From Bacteroidaceae bacterium (lineage in GTDB: Bacteria; Bacteroidota; Bacteroidia; Bacteroidales; Bacteroidaceae): 33,751 bases of DNA. A program made the position numbers and the translations under genes. Location of the stretch: positions 1 through 33,751 of the forward strand of contig JAGAQH010000008.1 of NCBI GenBank assembly GCA_017622815.1, in the 5' to 3' direction. Shown in pieces: positions 26,989 through 33,751 of the stretch (position 1 is its first letter; every line of letters begins with the position of its first letter). The notes below the pieces were generated by a model. The model ran no database searches, was not told where the DNA came from, and worked only from the letters and a program-made list of their open reading frames with translations.

Positions 26989-27012
26989 CAAAGATACTAA
27001 ATTATTTAGTAT
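26989..27012 (-). promoter_or_regulatory. Promoter and operator of the toxin-antitoxin pair
   Basis: The minus-strand -7 box TATCTTTG occupies 26996-26989. Overlapping it is a perfect odd palindrome, ATACTAAAT-T-ATTTAGTAT (26994-27012). A repressor bound there would block the promoter, the usual autoregulation of antitoxin operons. No clear -33 TTTG is present. Confidence 0.7.
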
Positions 27013-27193
27013 TTTTGAGTTTTACTTGTTAATTTATACAGATTATAGGATTATTACCAGGTATTTTTAGATTCTTTGTCAAGCTTATCTGCAAATAGAT
27101 ATAGTTTCGGGGTTCGAATAACAGGATTCATTTCGGGCCATGCGTTTTTATTTTTGGCTATTTTCTGTCTTTTCTTTCTCCTAATTCGCTGTA

Positions 27194-27201
27194 TATCTTT
27201 G
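27194..27201 (+). promoter_or_regulatory. -7 box of the head-gene promoter
   Basis: TATCTTTG (27194-27201) lies 19 bases after a TTTC (27171-27174) that could serve as the -33. The first head gene starts at 27225. The promoter probably drives protease, capsid and accessory genes. Confidence 0.6.
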
Positions 27202-27224
27202 CACTATAAATAATTCTTATTTGT

Positions 27225-28202
27225 ATGGCAAAGAAAAATTACAATCTTCATCTTAAAGGTTACGTCGGTGGTTGGGATTTTGATGCTGACTATGTTGACT
27301 ACGTTCTTGGCAAGAATCAGGATGGCGAGGTGAATGTGCTTATCGATTCACTTGGCGGTTCTCTCGCTAAGGCTCTTTCTATCGTTGCAGCTTTCCGTAA
27401 TCATGGAAATGTAAATGTGCATTTCGTTGGTATGAATGCGTCAGCTGCAACTATCGCTTCTCTGGGTGCAAAACATGTCAGCATGGATTCTTCTGCTATG
27501 TATCTGGTTCATAAGTGTTCCATGGAGTTCTTCCAATGGGCTTCTGCCAATAGTGACAAGCTTCGCTCTATCATCAAGGAAGCAGAGCAGATGAAGGAGG
27601 ATCTTGACAAGATGGATGCTAACGTGGCTGAGATGTATGCCGTCAAGTGCAAGCGTGAACCTTCTCAACTCCTGGCACTTATGAAGAAAGGTGGATGGCT
27701 TACCGCTAAAGAGGCTCTTGACTGGGGCTTTGTGGATGAGATTACTGACTTTGAGGACGATATGGCGCCTGTTATCACTGATGATATGGCGGCTGATATG
27801 TCCACAGCCGGTATTCCCATACCTGAAGGTTTTTCTCGCGTGAATCCTTCTGCTTTCAACCGCTTTGTCGTTGCGCTGACTAATTTCTTTAAGTCTAATC
27901 AAAATAACAATGAAAAGATGAACACTGAAAATTCTACTAAAGCTAATGCTGAGGAGAAGGTGGCTTCTCCTGCTTCTGAGACCATTTCTGCTGATGCTCA
28001 TGCCAAGGCTATCGCTGACAAGGATGCAGAGATTAAGGCTTTGAGGGATGAGATTGAGGCTCTGAAGAAGGCTCCTGGCGATTCTACATCTCATATCGTG
28101 GATGAGAATAAGAAAGGTACCGCTTCTCTCGACCCTAACTCTCCTGAGGCTTTCTTCGAGACAAAGGCTCGTGCACAGGAACTGTATGACATGCTTCCCT
28201 AA
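27225..28202 (+). CDS. ClpP-like prohead protease with C-terminal scaffold-like domain
   Basis: This 325-residue protein has a ClpP/crotonase-fold head-maturation protease (about 1-185). The nucleophile is Ser73 in GMNASAATIASLGA and the likely base is His96 in MYLVHKCS. The position matching the ClpP catalytic Asp, two residues before WLTAKEA, is Gly, so the third residue is unclear. From about 205 it becomes a charged helical coiled coil (DAHAKAIADKDAEIKALRDE) resembling a scaffold that is cleaved away. An in-frame ATG at 27918 (MNTENSTKAN) could give a free scaffold, as in several phages. The major capsid gene follows after 24 bases. Confidence 0.82.
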   Translation: MAKKNYNLHLKGYVGGWDFDADYVDYVLGKNQDGEVNVLIDSLGGSLAKALSIVAAFRNHGNVNVHFVGMNASAATIASLGAKHVSMDSSAMYLVHKCSMEFFQWASANSDKLRSIIKEAEQMKEDLDKMDANVAEMYAVKCKREPSQLLALMKKGGWLTAKEALDWGFVDEITDFEDDMAPVITDDMAADMSTAGIPIPEGFSRVNPSAFNRFVVALTNFFKSNQNNNEKMNTENSTKANAEEKVASPASETISADAHAKAIADKDAEIKALRDEIEALKKAPGDSTSHIVDENKKGTASLDPNSPEAFFETKARAQELYDMLP

Positions 28203-28226
28203 TCGTTAAACTCTAATCGTTATATT

Positions 28227-29186
28227 ATGGCTGGTAAACTTACTTTTACTCTTCAGGAATTTCAGGAGGCGGCCACCAAATGGCGTTCTGACCTTCTGAT
28301 GCTTCCTATCATTGGCATTCAGGAGACTCTTAAGTACATGACTGCTCGTCCTGGCATTCGCTACAAGGAGAATGTGGGTGCTCTCTCTGGCGATGCGCAG
28401 TTCGGTCCCTATAAGCCTTCGCGTTTCACAGATTTCAATCTCAATGTGGACTACCGTACTCTTGAGACATTCATGGGTTCTGTGGTGGCCAAGTTCGAAC
28501 CTAACTCTGCCGTGTCTACTCTGCTTGGTCAGGTTGGCGCTACCAAGGGTGATGGACAGATGAAGGCTCCTACTGCCTTGCATGTCCTCGCTCTTATCGC
28601 TCGTGGCCTGTCGGAACACCTCAATGAGGCTATTTGGGCTGGAAAGCGTAATGCAGCAGGTGATACTACAATGGACCTCTTTGATGGTTTTGATACCATT
28701 ACCACAAAGGAGGTGACTTCGGGTGCTATCGCTGCAGAAGAGGGGAATTACATGAAACTGGACGAGGAGATTACTTCTGCAAATGCCGTGGATGCTGCAA
28801 AAGAAATTCTCTTCTCTCTGGATCCTCGTCTGCGTTCTCAGGATTTGTACATGTTCTGCACTCAGGATTTTGCAGACAAGTACAATGAGGGCTATCTGCT
28901 GTCGCATGGCGGTATCAACTACAATACTCAATATTCACAGACTACTGTGGAGGGTTCAAATGGCAGGTTGCATATCATTCCTATGTACAACAAGATTGGT
29001 TCTAAGTTCATCCACATCTGTCCTAAGTCCAATATGCTTATTGGCTATGACCAGATGGGTGACGTGGAGTCTGTTATGGTAAAGGAGTACGAACCTTTCA
29101 TCCTTTCGTACATCGCTACCATGTTCTTTGGTTGTCAGTTCGAGTCTATCGACAAGCGTAGATTCAAGGTTGTTGAACTTGTCTAA
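28227..29186 (+). CDS. Major capsid protein (HK97-like, inferred)
   Basis: This 319-residue protein follows the protease-scaffold gene and has the size and composition of a phage major capsid protein. It has no signal peptide and no cleavable-looking delta domain, which fits a separate scaffold. It is rich in mixed alpha/beta sequence, with a C-terminal stretch FIHICPKSNMLIGYDQ resembling the axial-domain region of HK97-fold proteins of Bacteroidota phages. The assignment combines position, length and overall likeness; no single motif proves it. Confidence 0.75.
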   Translation: MAGKLTFTLQEFQEAATKWRSDLLMLPIIGIQETLKYMTARPGIRYKENVGALSGDAQFGPYKPSRFTDFNLNVDYRTLETFMGSVVAKFEPNSAVSTLLGQVGATKGDGQMKAPTALHVLALIARGLSEHLNEAIWAGKRNAAGDTTMDLFDGFDTITTKEVTSGAIAAEEGNYMKLDEEITSANAVDAAKEILFSLDPRLRSQDLYMFCTQDFADKYNEGYLLSHGGINYNTQYSQTTVEGSNGRLHIIPMYNKIGSKFIHICPKSNMLIGYDQMGDVESVMVKEYEPFILSYIATMFFGCQFESIDKRRFKVVELV

Positions 29187-29198
29187 AGTGTATTGGTT

Positions 29199-29858
29199 AT
29201 GGCAAATTGTATTAACATACAGCGTTCGCTGGATTGGTGCATGGGTACACCGGAATTGCCGGGTATCAAGCGTAGGGTTTACTATATTGCAAAGAATCAG
29301 ATAGTAAAATGGCCGGCATTCCTCCGTGATGACAATGGACGGGTCTCCTCCTCTACTCTCTCTGGTTCCTTCACGTTGGTTGCTGATGCCAAGTGGCATT
29401 ATATAGTCATCCTTGCCGATAAGTCACAGCTGACTTCGGAGGCTCAGGGTGAAGTGCCTTCGCAGACACAGCTGAACAAGGCAACTTTGGTTCATCCTGG
29501 TGTAGGTCCTTCTGCTTCGGCTGCTTCTGCCTACCTTAACAATTCGGACAATGTCTTCGTAGTCGAGGACATGAAGGGCAATTTCCGTATTGTCGGTTCT
29601 GAGCGATGGATGACTAAAACAACCGTGGCTCAGGATAATGGTCAGGGTGCTACAGGCACAACATCTACCACAATTTCAGTGGAGGCTACGGATGAGATTC
29701 CTTCTCCTTTCTACGTTGGCACACTCAATACTGAGGAGGGTGTTATTGATTGCAGTAATGGCAATGTTTCTGGTGGCAACACGAATAATGGTGGCAACAC
29801 GAATAATGGTGGTACATCCGGTGATGATGATGACTTCGATGGCAACCTTGGCGATTAA
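29199..29858 (+). CDS. Virion-accessory-like protein after the capsid gene
   Basis: The 219-residue protein starts at the ATG at 29199 (MANCINIQRSLDWC); a TTG two codons earlier is not needed. It is mostly beta-rich (RVYYIAKNQIVKWP, DAKWHYIVILADKSQ, SQDNGQGA-like AQDNGQGATGTTS, ISVEATDE). It ends in a flexible tail of GGNTNN repeats and an acidic terminus. It lies 12 bases after the capsid gene and so is probably a head-accessory, neck or tail-tube-like protein. Similar proteins occur beside capsid genes in Bacteroidota prophages as far as I recall. No tail genes are nearby. Confidence 0.6.
   Translation: MANCINIQRSLDWCMGTPELPGIKRRVYYIAKNQIVKWPAFLRDDNGRVSSSTLSGSFTLVADAKWHYIVILADKSQLTSEAQGEVPSQTQLNKATLVHPGVGPSASAASAYLNNSDNVFVVEDMKGNFRIVGSERWMTKTTVAQDNGQGATGTTSTTISVEATDEIPSPFYVGTLNTEEGVIDCSNGNVSGGNTNNGGNTNNGGTSGDDDDFDGNLGD
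29772..29813 (+). repeat. 18-base tandem repeat in the accessory protein
   Basis: The unit GGTGGCAACACGAATAAT is present twice without mismatch (29772-29789, 29790-29807), followed by a partial third. It encodes GGNTNN repeats in the disordered C-terminal tail; copy number can vary in frame. Confidence 0.85.
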
Positions 29859-29903
29859 CTTCTGTGAGTTTTAATAAATGAATCTTATTCATGTTTGAAC
29901 TGG

Positions 29904-29937
29904 ATACCCAGGGACCGTGATGGTTCTTGGGTATTTG
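29904..29937 (+). terminator. Strong hairpin between accessory and phosphoribosyltransferase genes
   Basis: A 13-pair stem, ATACCCAGGGACC (29904-29916) with GGTTCTTGGGTAT (29922-29934), includes two G-U pairs and a five-base loop. Only a short T run follows, and the next ATG (29943) is eight bases away. It may partly terminate the capsid transcript or hide the start region of the next gene. A smaller hairpin, ATGAAT-CTT-.-ATTCAT (29878-29892), precedes it. Confidence 0.65.
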
Positions 29938-29942
29938 TGTAA

Positions 29943-30608
29943 ATGCTTCACATTATGCTTGATGATGTTCTGAATGATATTCCTATGCCTCAGTCTGTTT
30001 CAGATGTGACACAGGATATAGATATTGGTGCTCTTCCAAATTGGAACGAGGATGACAATCTGCCAAAGAAGGATATCTTTGCCGTAGAACAGCGAAAGGG
30101 CTGGGATAAGTCTGTAGAGGCACGTTGTGACTTTACTCCTAAGCTTCGTCTTACTCGTCGTGCTTCTACAAACTTTATCTCGCTTTGGCAGAAGTCCATC
30201 TTCGGAAGAACACTGACTGAGATAAAGGCTGATGATTCAATGGTGCAGTTCTTCATTGATTCTCTTGTGCCGATTATCAATGAATGTGTCGGATATCATG
30301 TCTCATCTGGCAATTGGGCTGTCGTTACTACTCCTATGCGTAGACATAGAGAGAGAAATTTTGCGTCGCGCATTGCCGAAGGTATTAGCAGCTCTCTTGG
30401 GATTCCTTTCTACTTTGACTGCGCACATTGTCAGAGCAAGCAGCGTGTCGGGGCTGTGTTCCTGCCTAATAACATTCCGGCAGAATCGAATGTGATTGTT
30501 TTTGATGATTTCGTTACTACAGGATCTACATTGCTGGCAATGAAGAACCTTCTTCACGAGCATCAAAAGAATACTGTTTTTATCACTGGAATAAATAACA
30601 AACTATAG
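29943..30608 (+). CDS. ComF-like phosphoribosyltransferase
   Basis: This 221-residue protein has the type I PRTase signature VIVFDDFVTTGST (184-196), with both acidic residues and the TTGST PRPP-binding loop. The ComF-like lead-in TPMRRHRERNFASRIAEG (about 130-147) is also present. Residues 1-75 form a polar extension I do not recognise. The ComF zinc fingers are absent apart from a lone Cys-Ala-His-Cys (160-163). Known PRTases make or salvage nucleotides; the function in a phage head module is unknown. It lies between capsid and terminase genes on the same strand and so seems part of the element. PRTase fold is confident, substrate is not. Confidence 0.82.
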   Translation: MLHIMLDDVLNDIPMPQSVSDVTQDIDIGALPNWNEDDNLPKKDIFAVEQRKGWDKSVEARCDFTPKLRLTRRASTNFISLWQKSIFGRTLTEIKADDSMVQFFIDSLVPIINECVGYHVSSGNWAVVTTPMRRHRERNFASRIAEGISSSLGIPFYFDCAHCQSKQRVGAVFLPNNIPAESNVIVFDDFVTTGSTLLAMKNLLHEHQKNTVFITGINNKL

Positions 30609-30660
30609 TCCAAATTATTTTCAAAAAATCATCCCGACTTTAATTGTATTTTGTCCACCT

Positions 30661-32316
30661 ATGAGCAAGGAAGTTTATTTCAACAAACCTCAGCGTTTGA
30701 CTCAGCTGATTGGTGCTAATATTTCTGTGATTGTTGCTGGTCGTCGTACTGGTAAGACTGATTCTATTGCGGCTCCTTTCGTTCTTCGCAACATGCAGCG
30801 CATGCCTGGTTCTACAGGTGGCATCGTGGTGCCTACCTTCAAGCATGGACTTACTAATACTCTGCCAGGACTCCTTGCGGCATGGAAGCGGTGGGGTTAC
30901 ATCCGTGGCATTCATTATGTCATCGGGCGTAAACCTCCGAAGACTTTTGCCAAGCCTATCATTGAGCCGGCGGAGTATGAGCATGTCATAACTTTTTACA
31001 ATGGGTCTTGTGCTGTGATTATCTCTCAGGACCGACCCGGTTCTTCTAACTCGCTGACGCTTTCATGGCTTCTTGTGGATGAAGCGAAGTTCATCGACTA
31101 CAACAAGCTGAAGGATGAGACGCTTCCTGCCAATGGCGGTATTAAGTCCTACTTTGGCAAGCACTCTTGCAATCACTCTATCATGATCCTTAGTGACATG
31201 CCTCAGACACAAAAGGGGTCTTGGTTCCTGCATTATAAGGATAAGATGGACAGCGAGGTGATTGCTGCTATAGAGGGGCTTGTGTATGACATCTGGAAGT
31301 TGAAGGAGAAAATAAAATCATTCAGGGAGACTGGTGAATCTGTTCCTAAGCATCTGCTTTACACGTTAAAGCATAAAGACAGACAATTAAATCAGTTACG
31401 TTCCATTGCTACTTACTATAAAGAGTATTCTTCTATTGAGAATTTGCAGTTGCTTGGAGAGAACTATATCCGTCAGATGAAGCGTGACCTGACTCCGCTG
31501 ACCTTTCAGACGTCGATACTATGTCAACGTATAGGTATAGCAAAGGATGGTTTCTATTCTTCCATGAGGGAGGGGCATAAGTATGATGCTTCAGACATGG
31601 AGTATCTGGACAATGTTGCTCAGTCATTCTACGACAATGATGATTCTCATATTTCTGCCATAGGGGCACAGATGGATTGTCGTGCAGACAAGGATACTGA
31701 CCCGAATGCGCCTATTTGCATTGGGATGGACTACAATGCAAATATCAATTGGATTGTGGCTGGACAGCCTTCAGGACGTAGACTGAATGTAATAAAATCT
31801 TTCTATGTCAAATTTGAAAGAAAGATACCTGCTCTTGTGGAGGAGTTCTGTTCTTACTATGCGTTCCATAAGAACAAGACGGTGATATTTTATTACGATA
31901 CTACAGCACTCGGTTCAAACTATGCGGTGAATGAACAGGACTTCCGTTGGGTCATAATCCATGAGTTTGAACGTCGTGGTTGGGAGGTGGTTGATGTGTA
32001 TCTTGGCAATCCCATGCGACATGATGAGAAGTACCTGCTCATCAACCAGGGATTTGCAGGGAAACAGAGGTTGATGCCGTTCTTCAACAGGCAGAATAAC
32101 GATGACCTTATCCTTGCTATACAGGCTGCAGGTGTTACTCGTGGACGTAATGGGTTCCGTAAGGATAAGGGTGGAGAGAAGCTGGCAGAATCGGAGGAGG
32201 ATTTGCTTGAACATCGTACTGATGGGACGGATGCTTTTGATACGCTTTATATAGGGTGTGAGAAGTTTCCGCAAGCAAACTACTCTTCTCGTTATTCTGT
32301 TTCTGGAGTTTCGTAG
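30661..32316 (+). CDS. Phage terminase large subunit
   Basis: The 551-residue protein has both parts of a DNA-packaging motor. The ATPase has Walker A AGRRTGKT (26-33) and Walker B LLVDEA, with Asp140 and Glu141. The RNase H-like nuclease has acidic residues at Asp357 (IGMDYNA), Asp413 (YYDTTA) and Asp524/Asp527 (DGTDAFD). All key residues seem intact, so it is likely functional. It is the last virus-like gene; the portal gene that normally follows is not there. The start ATG directly follows TTTGTCCACCT, shared with the leader at 25336. Confidence 0.88.
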   Translation: MSKEVYFNKPQRLTQLIGANISVIVAGRRTGKTDSIAAPFVLRNMQRMPGSTGGIVVPTFKHGLTNTLPGLLAAWKRWGYIRGIHYVIGRKPPKTFAKPIIEPAEYEHVITFYNGSCAVIISQDRPGSSNSLTLSWLLVDEAKFIDYNKLKDETLPANGGIKSYFGKHSCNHSIMILSDMPQTQKGSWFLHYKDKMDSEVIAAIEGLVYDIWKLKEKIKSFRETGESVPKHLLYTLKHKDRQLNQLRSIATYYKEYSSIENLQLLGENYIRQMKRDLTPLTFQTSILCQRIGIAKDGFYSSMREGHKYDASDMEYLDNVAQSFYDNDDSHISAIGAQMDCRADKDTDPNAPICIGMDYNANINWIVAGQPSGRRLNVIKSFYVKFERKIPALVEEFCSYYAFHKNKTVIFYYDTTALGSNYAVNEQDFRWVIIHEFERRGWEVVDVYLGNPMRHDEKYLLINQGFAGKQRLMPFFNRQNNDDLILAIQAAGVTRGRNGFRKDKGGEKLAESEEDLLEHRTDGTDAFDTLYIGCEKFPQANYSSRYSVSGVS

Positions 32317-32430
32317 CATTTGCGAGAACAAAGGTAGCTGTATAGTATAATAATAATACAAGGTGATTAATATCATTTAATGCTAATTCAAACTCAATTG
32401 TACCATAGTTGGGGAAATGTTGAACAGAAA
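32317..32430. other. Right junction of the virus-like region
   Basis: This short gap lies between the terminase stop and the promoter of the TPR gene. I see no copy of the tRNA 3' fragment at 20015-20036, no integrase and no clear direct repeat with the left end. A minus-strand TACCTTTG (32336-32329) is present without a good -33. Confidence 0.4.
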
Positions 32431-32431
32431 T

Positions 32432-32462
32432 TTTATTTTCTCCCTTAAAAACTTTACCTTTG
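32432..32462 (+). promoter_or_regulatory. Promoter of the TPR lipoprotein gene
   Basis: TTTA at 32432-32435 lies 19 bases from TACCTTTG (32455-32462), a near-complete Bacteroidota consensus. The start codon at 32503 is about 35 bases past the expected transcription start. Confidence 0.7.
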
Positions 32463-32502
32463 TATAGTGATTAAACATACATTATATATTATTAGGTGAA
32501 TT

Positions 32503-33751
32503 ATGGTAGTTTTTCGCAAACAATACTTATTCTTGCCAATATTGGCATTCATATTATTCTCATGCACTGACCAGCATGCAGAATCCATTATTACTAAGGC
32601 AGAACAGCTATTAAACACTAATCCGGATTCTGCCCTTGCTGTACTTGATGATATCCAGGAAAACAAGGAAGATTGGCCTCGTTCGCAACAGATGCGCTAT
32701 GAACTTGTTTATGCACAGGCACAGAACAAGGCATATGTTAATTTTACTACCGATAGCATTGTTCTCAGCTTGGTTGACTACTATGAGCGCCATGGCAATG
32801 CCAATGAACAGATGATGGCAAACTACATGGCAGGGTGTGCATACCGCGATTTAGAGGATGCGCTTTCGGCACTGAAATACCTGAATCTGGCGGTAGATGC
32901 CGTTGACGAAAGCGATGAGGATTGCGATTTGAACACATTGATGCGTGTCTACAGTCAGATGGGAGGATTGTATCAGCGCGTTGCAGCGTTTGAGAACGAA
33001 AGAATTGCAGATATGCATGCAGAACGATTGGCATGGCAGATTGGAGATACAATATCGGCACTTCGTTTAATGTGGTTACAGGCATGTTGTTTATTTGATT
33101 CTAGAAATCAATCAGAGGCAATCATGATTTTGGATAGTATAGCGCAATTTACAGAAAAGAATGGAATTCAAGAGGATCCTGATTTGATATATCCAATTAA
33201 AACTGATTACTATCTTGAACGTAAAGACATTAAATGCGCGGAAATTCTATTGCGTGAATACGAATATAAGACAGGGATTCTAACAGAATCTCTAGATACC
33301 TTGAATTATGACATGGCTCACTTTTATCTTAAGGGCAAGTATTACAACATTGCTCAAAAGCCAGACTCAGCTATACAGATGTTCAATAAGTTGTCACATT
33401 TGATAGAGCTGCGTCCACTTTATACTTCTCAGCGCCACGGACTGAAAGAGGTCTCCTATCAAGGACTGACCAAGGCCTATTCGCTCAAACATCAGCCTGA
33501 TTCTGTTATTAAATATGCTAATTTATATTGTCAATGGAATGATTCCAGCACTCGGGCTAAATCATCTGAGTATCTTTTGAGGTATCAATCACTTTACAAC
33601 TATGCAAAAGTTCAAGAGCAGGCCCTGAAAGCAGAGCAGAAGGCATCACGTCTTCGTGTAATAATAATTTTGTTGGTGGTTTTCGCCACTACTATTGTCA
33701 TTGTTGCGTGGTTAATTTACCAGAAGCGACTAAAAAAAGAACGACAAAAGC
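32503..33751 (+). CDS. TPR lipoprotein with C-terminal membrane helix (partial)
   Basis: The frame runs open from the ATG at 32503 to the window end (416 codons, no stop). It opens with a lipoprotein signal and lipobox ILFSC (Cys21). TPR-like helical repeats (about 25-375) follow, including the pairs AEQLLNTNPDSALAVLDDI and IAQKPDSAIQMFNKL, and then a membrane helix (about 386-407) and a basic segment, LKKERQK. Bacteroidota often encode such TPR-plus-membrane proteins as sensor-like regulators, sometimes with a DNA-binding or kinase domain beyond this point. The part that would tell is outside the window. Composition is intermediate between the host genes and the element. Confidence 0.8.
   Translation, partial: MVVFRKQYLFLPILAFILFSCTDQHAESIITKAEQLLNTNPDSALAVLDDIQENKEDWPRSQQMRYELVYAQAQNKAYVNFTTDSIVLSLVDYYERHGNANEQMMANYMAGCAYRDLEDALSALKYLNLAVDAVDESDEDCDLNTLMRVYSQMGGLYQRVAAFENERIADMHAERLAWQIGDTISALRLMWLQACCLFDSRNQSEAIMILDSIAQFTEKNGIQEDPDLIYPIKTDYYLERKDIKCAEILLREYEYKTGILTESLDTLNYDMAHFYLKGKYYNIAQKPDSAIQMFNKLSHLIELRPLYTSQRHGLKEVSYQGLTKAYSLKHQPDSVIKYANLYCQWNDSSTRAKSSEYLLRYQSLYNYAKVQEQALKAEQKASRLRVIIILLVVFATTIVIVAWLIYQKRLKKERQK

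Noticed and set aside
32329-32336. Minus-strand TACCTTTG antisense to the terminase end
   Set aside because: The nearest -33-like CTTG is 22 bases away and no gene lies to its left on that strand.
32317-32430. Right-hand attachment site matching the tRNA fragment or tRNA-Arg end
   Set aside because: I compared the gap with 19760-20445 by eye and found no shared segment long enough to call.

Overview
The window looks like a chromosomal contig from a Bacteroidales bacterium, probably in the Prevotellaceae/Bacteroidaceae. The evidence is the promoter style (TTTG, 19-20 bases, then TAnnTTTG), the near absence of Shine-Dalgarno sites, an HU-CCDC81/SPOR protein, a lipoprotein-type TPR protein, and protein sequences of Bacteroidota type throughout. 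Genus cannot be fixed by reading alone.

Positions 1-19,760 are ordinary host chromosome. After a repeat-rich intergenic stretch come trmN6 (minus), divergent from a lon - tgt - lptG-like run, then a DEAD-box RNA helicase, an HU/SPOR envelope protein and an FHA protein. These converge on a minus-strand block: SprT-like protein, a small winged-helix protein, a lipoprotein, pheT-yebC, and clpC-htpG. A tRNA-Arg(TCT) gene closes the block. This half serves proteostasis (Lon, ClpC, HtpG), translation and tRNA modification (Tgt, TrmN6, PheT, the YebC family) and envelope export.

From about 19,970 to 32,320 the DNA becomes visibly richer in A+T and the content becomes virus-like. It opens with the 3' end of a second tRNA gene plus its terminator, which reads as an attachment scar. 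A switch-like control region follows, then a replication module (small HTH protein, CHC2/TOPRIM primase fused to an ATPase), an iteron-like repeat cluster, two unrecognised small genes, an inverted Panacea-type toxin-antitoxin pair, and a head/packaging module: ClpP-like protease with a scaffold-like tail, major capsid protein, a virion-accessory-like protein, a ComF-like phosphoribosyltransferase and a large terminase. No portal, recognisable small terminase, tail, lysis or integrase gene is visible. The module is therefore either a capsid-encoding satellite-like island or a prophage whose right side has been lost or lies beyond the window.

From about 32,430 a TPR lipoprotein gene with its own promoter runs off the right end. 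It may be host sequence or cargo of a larger island.
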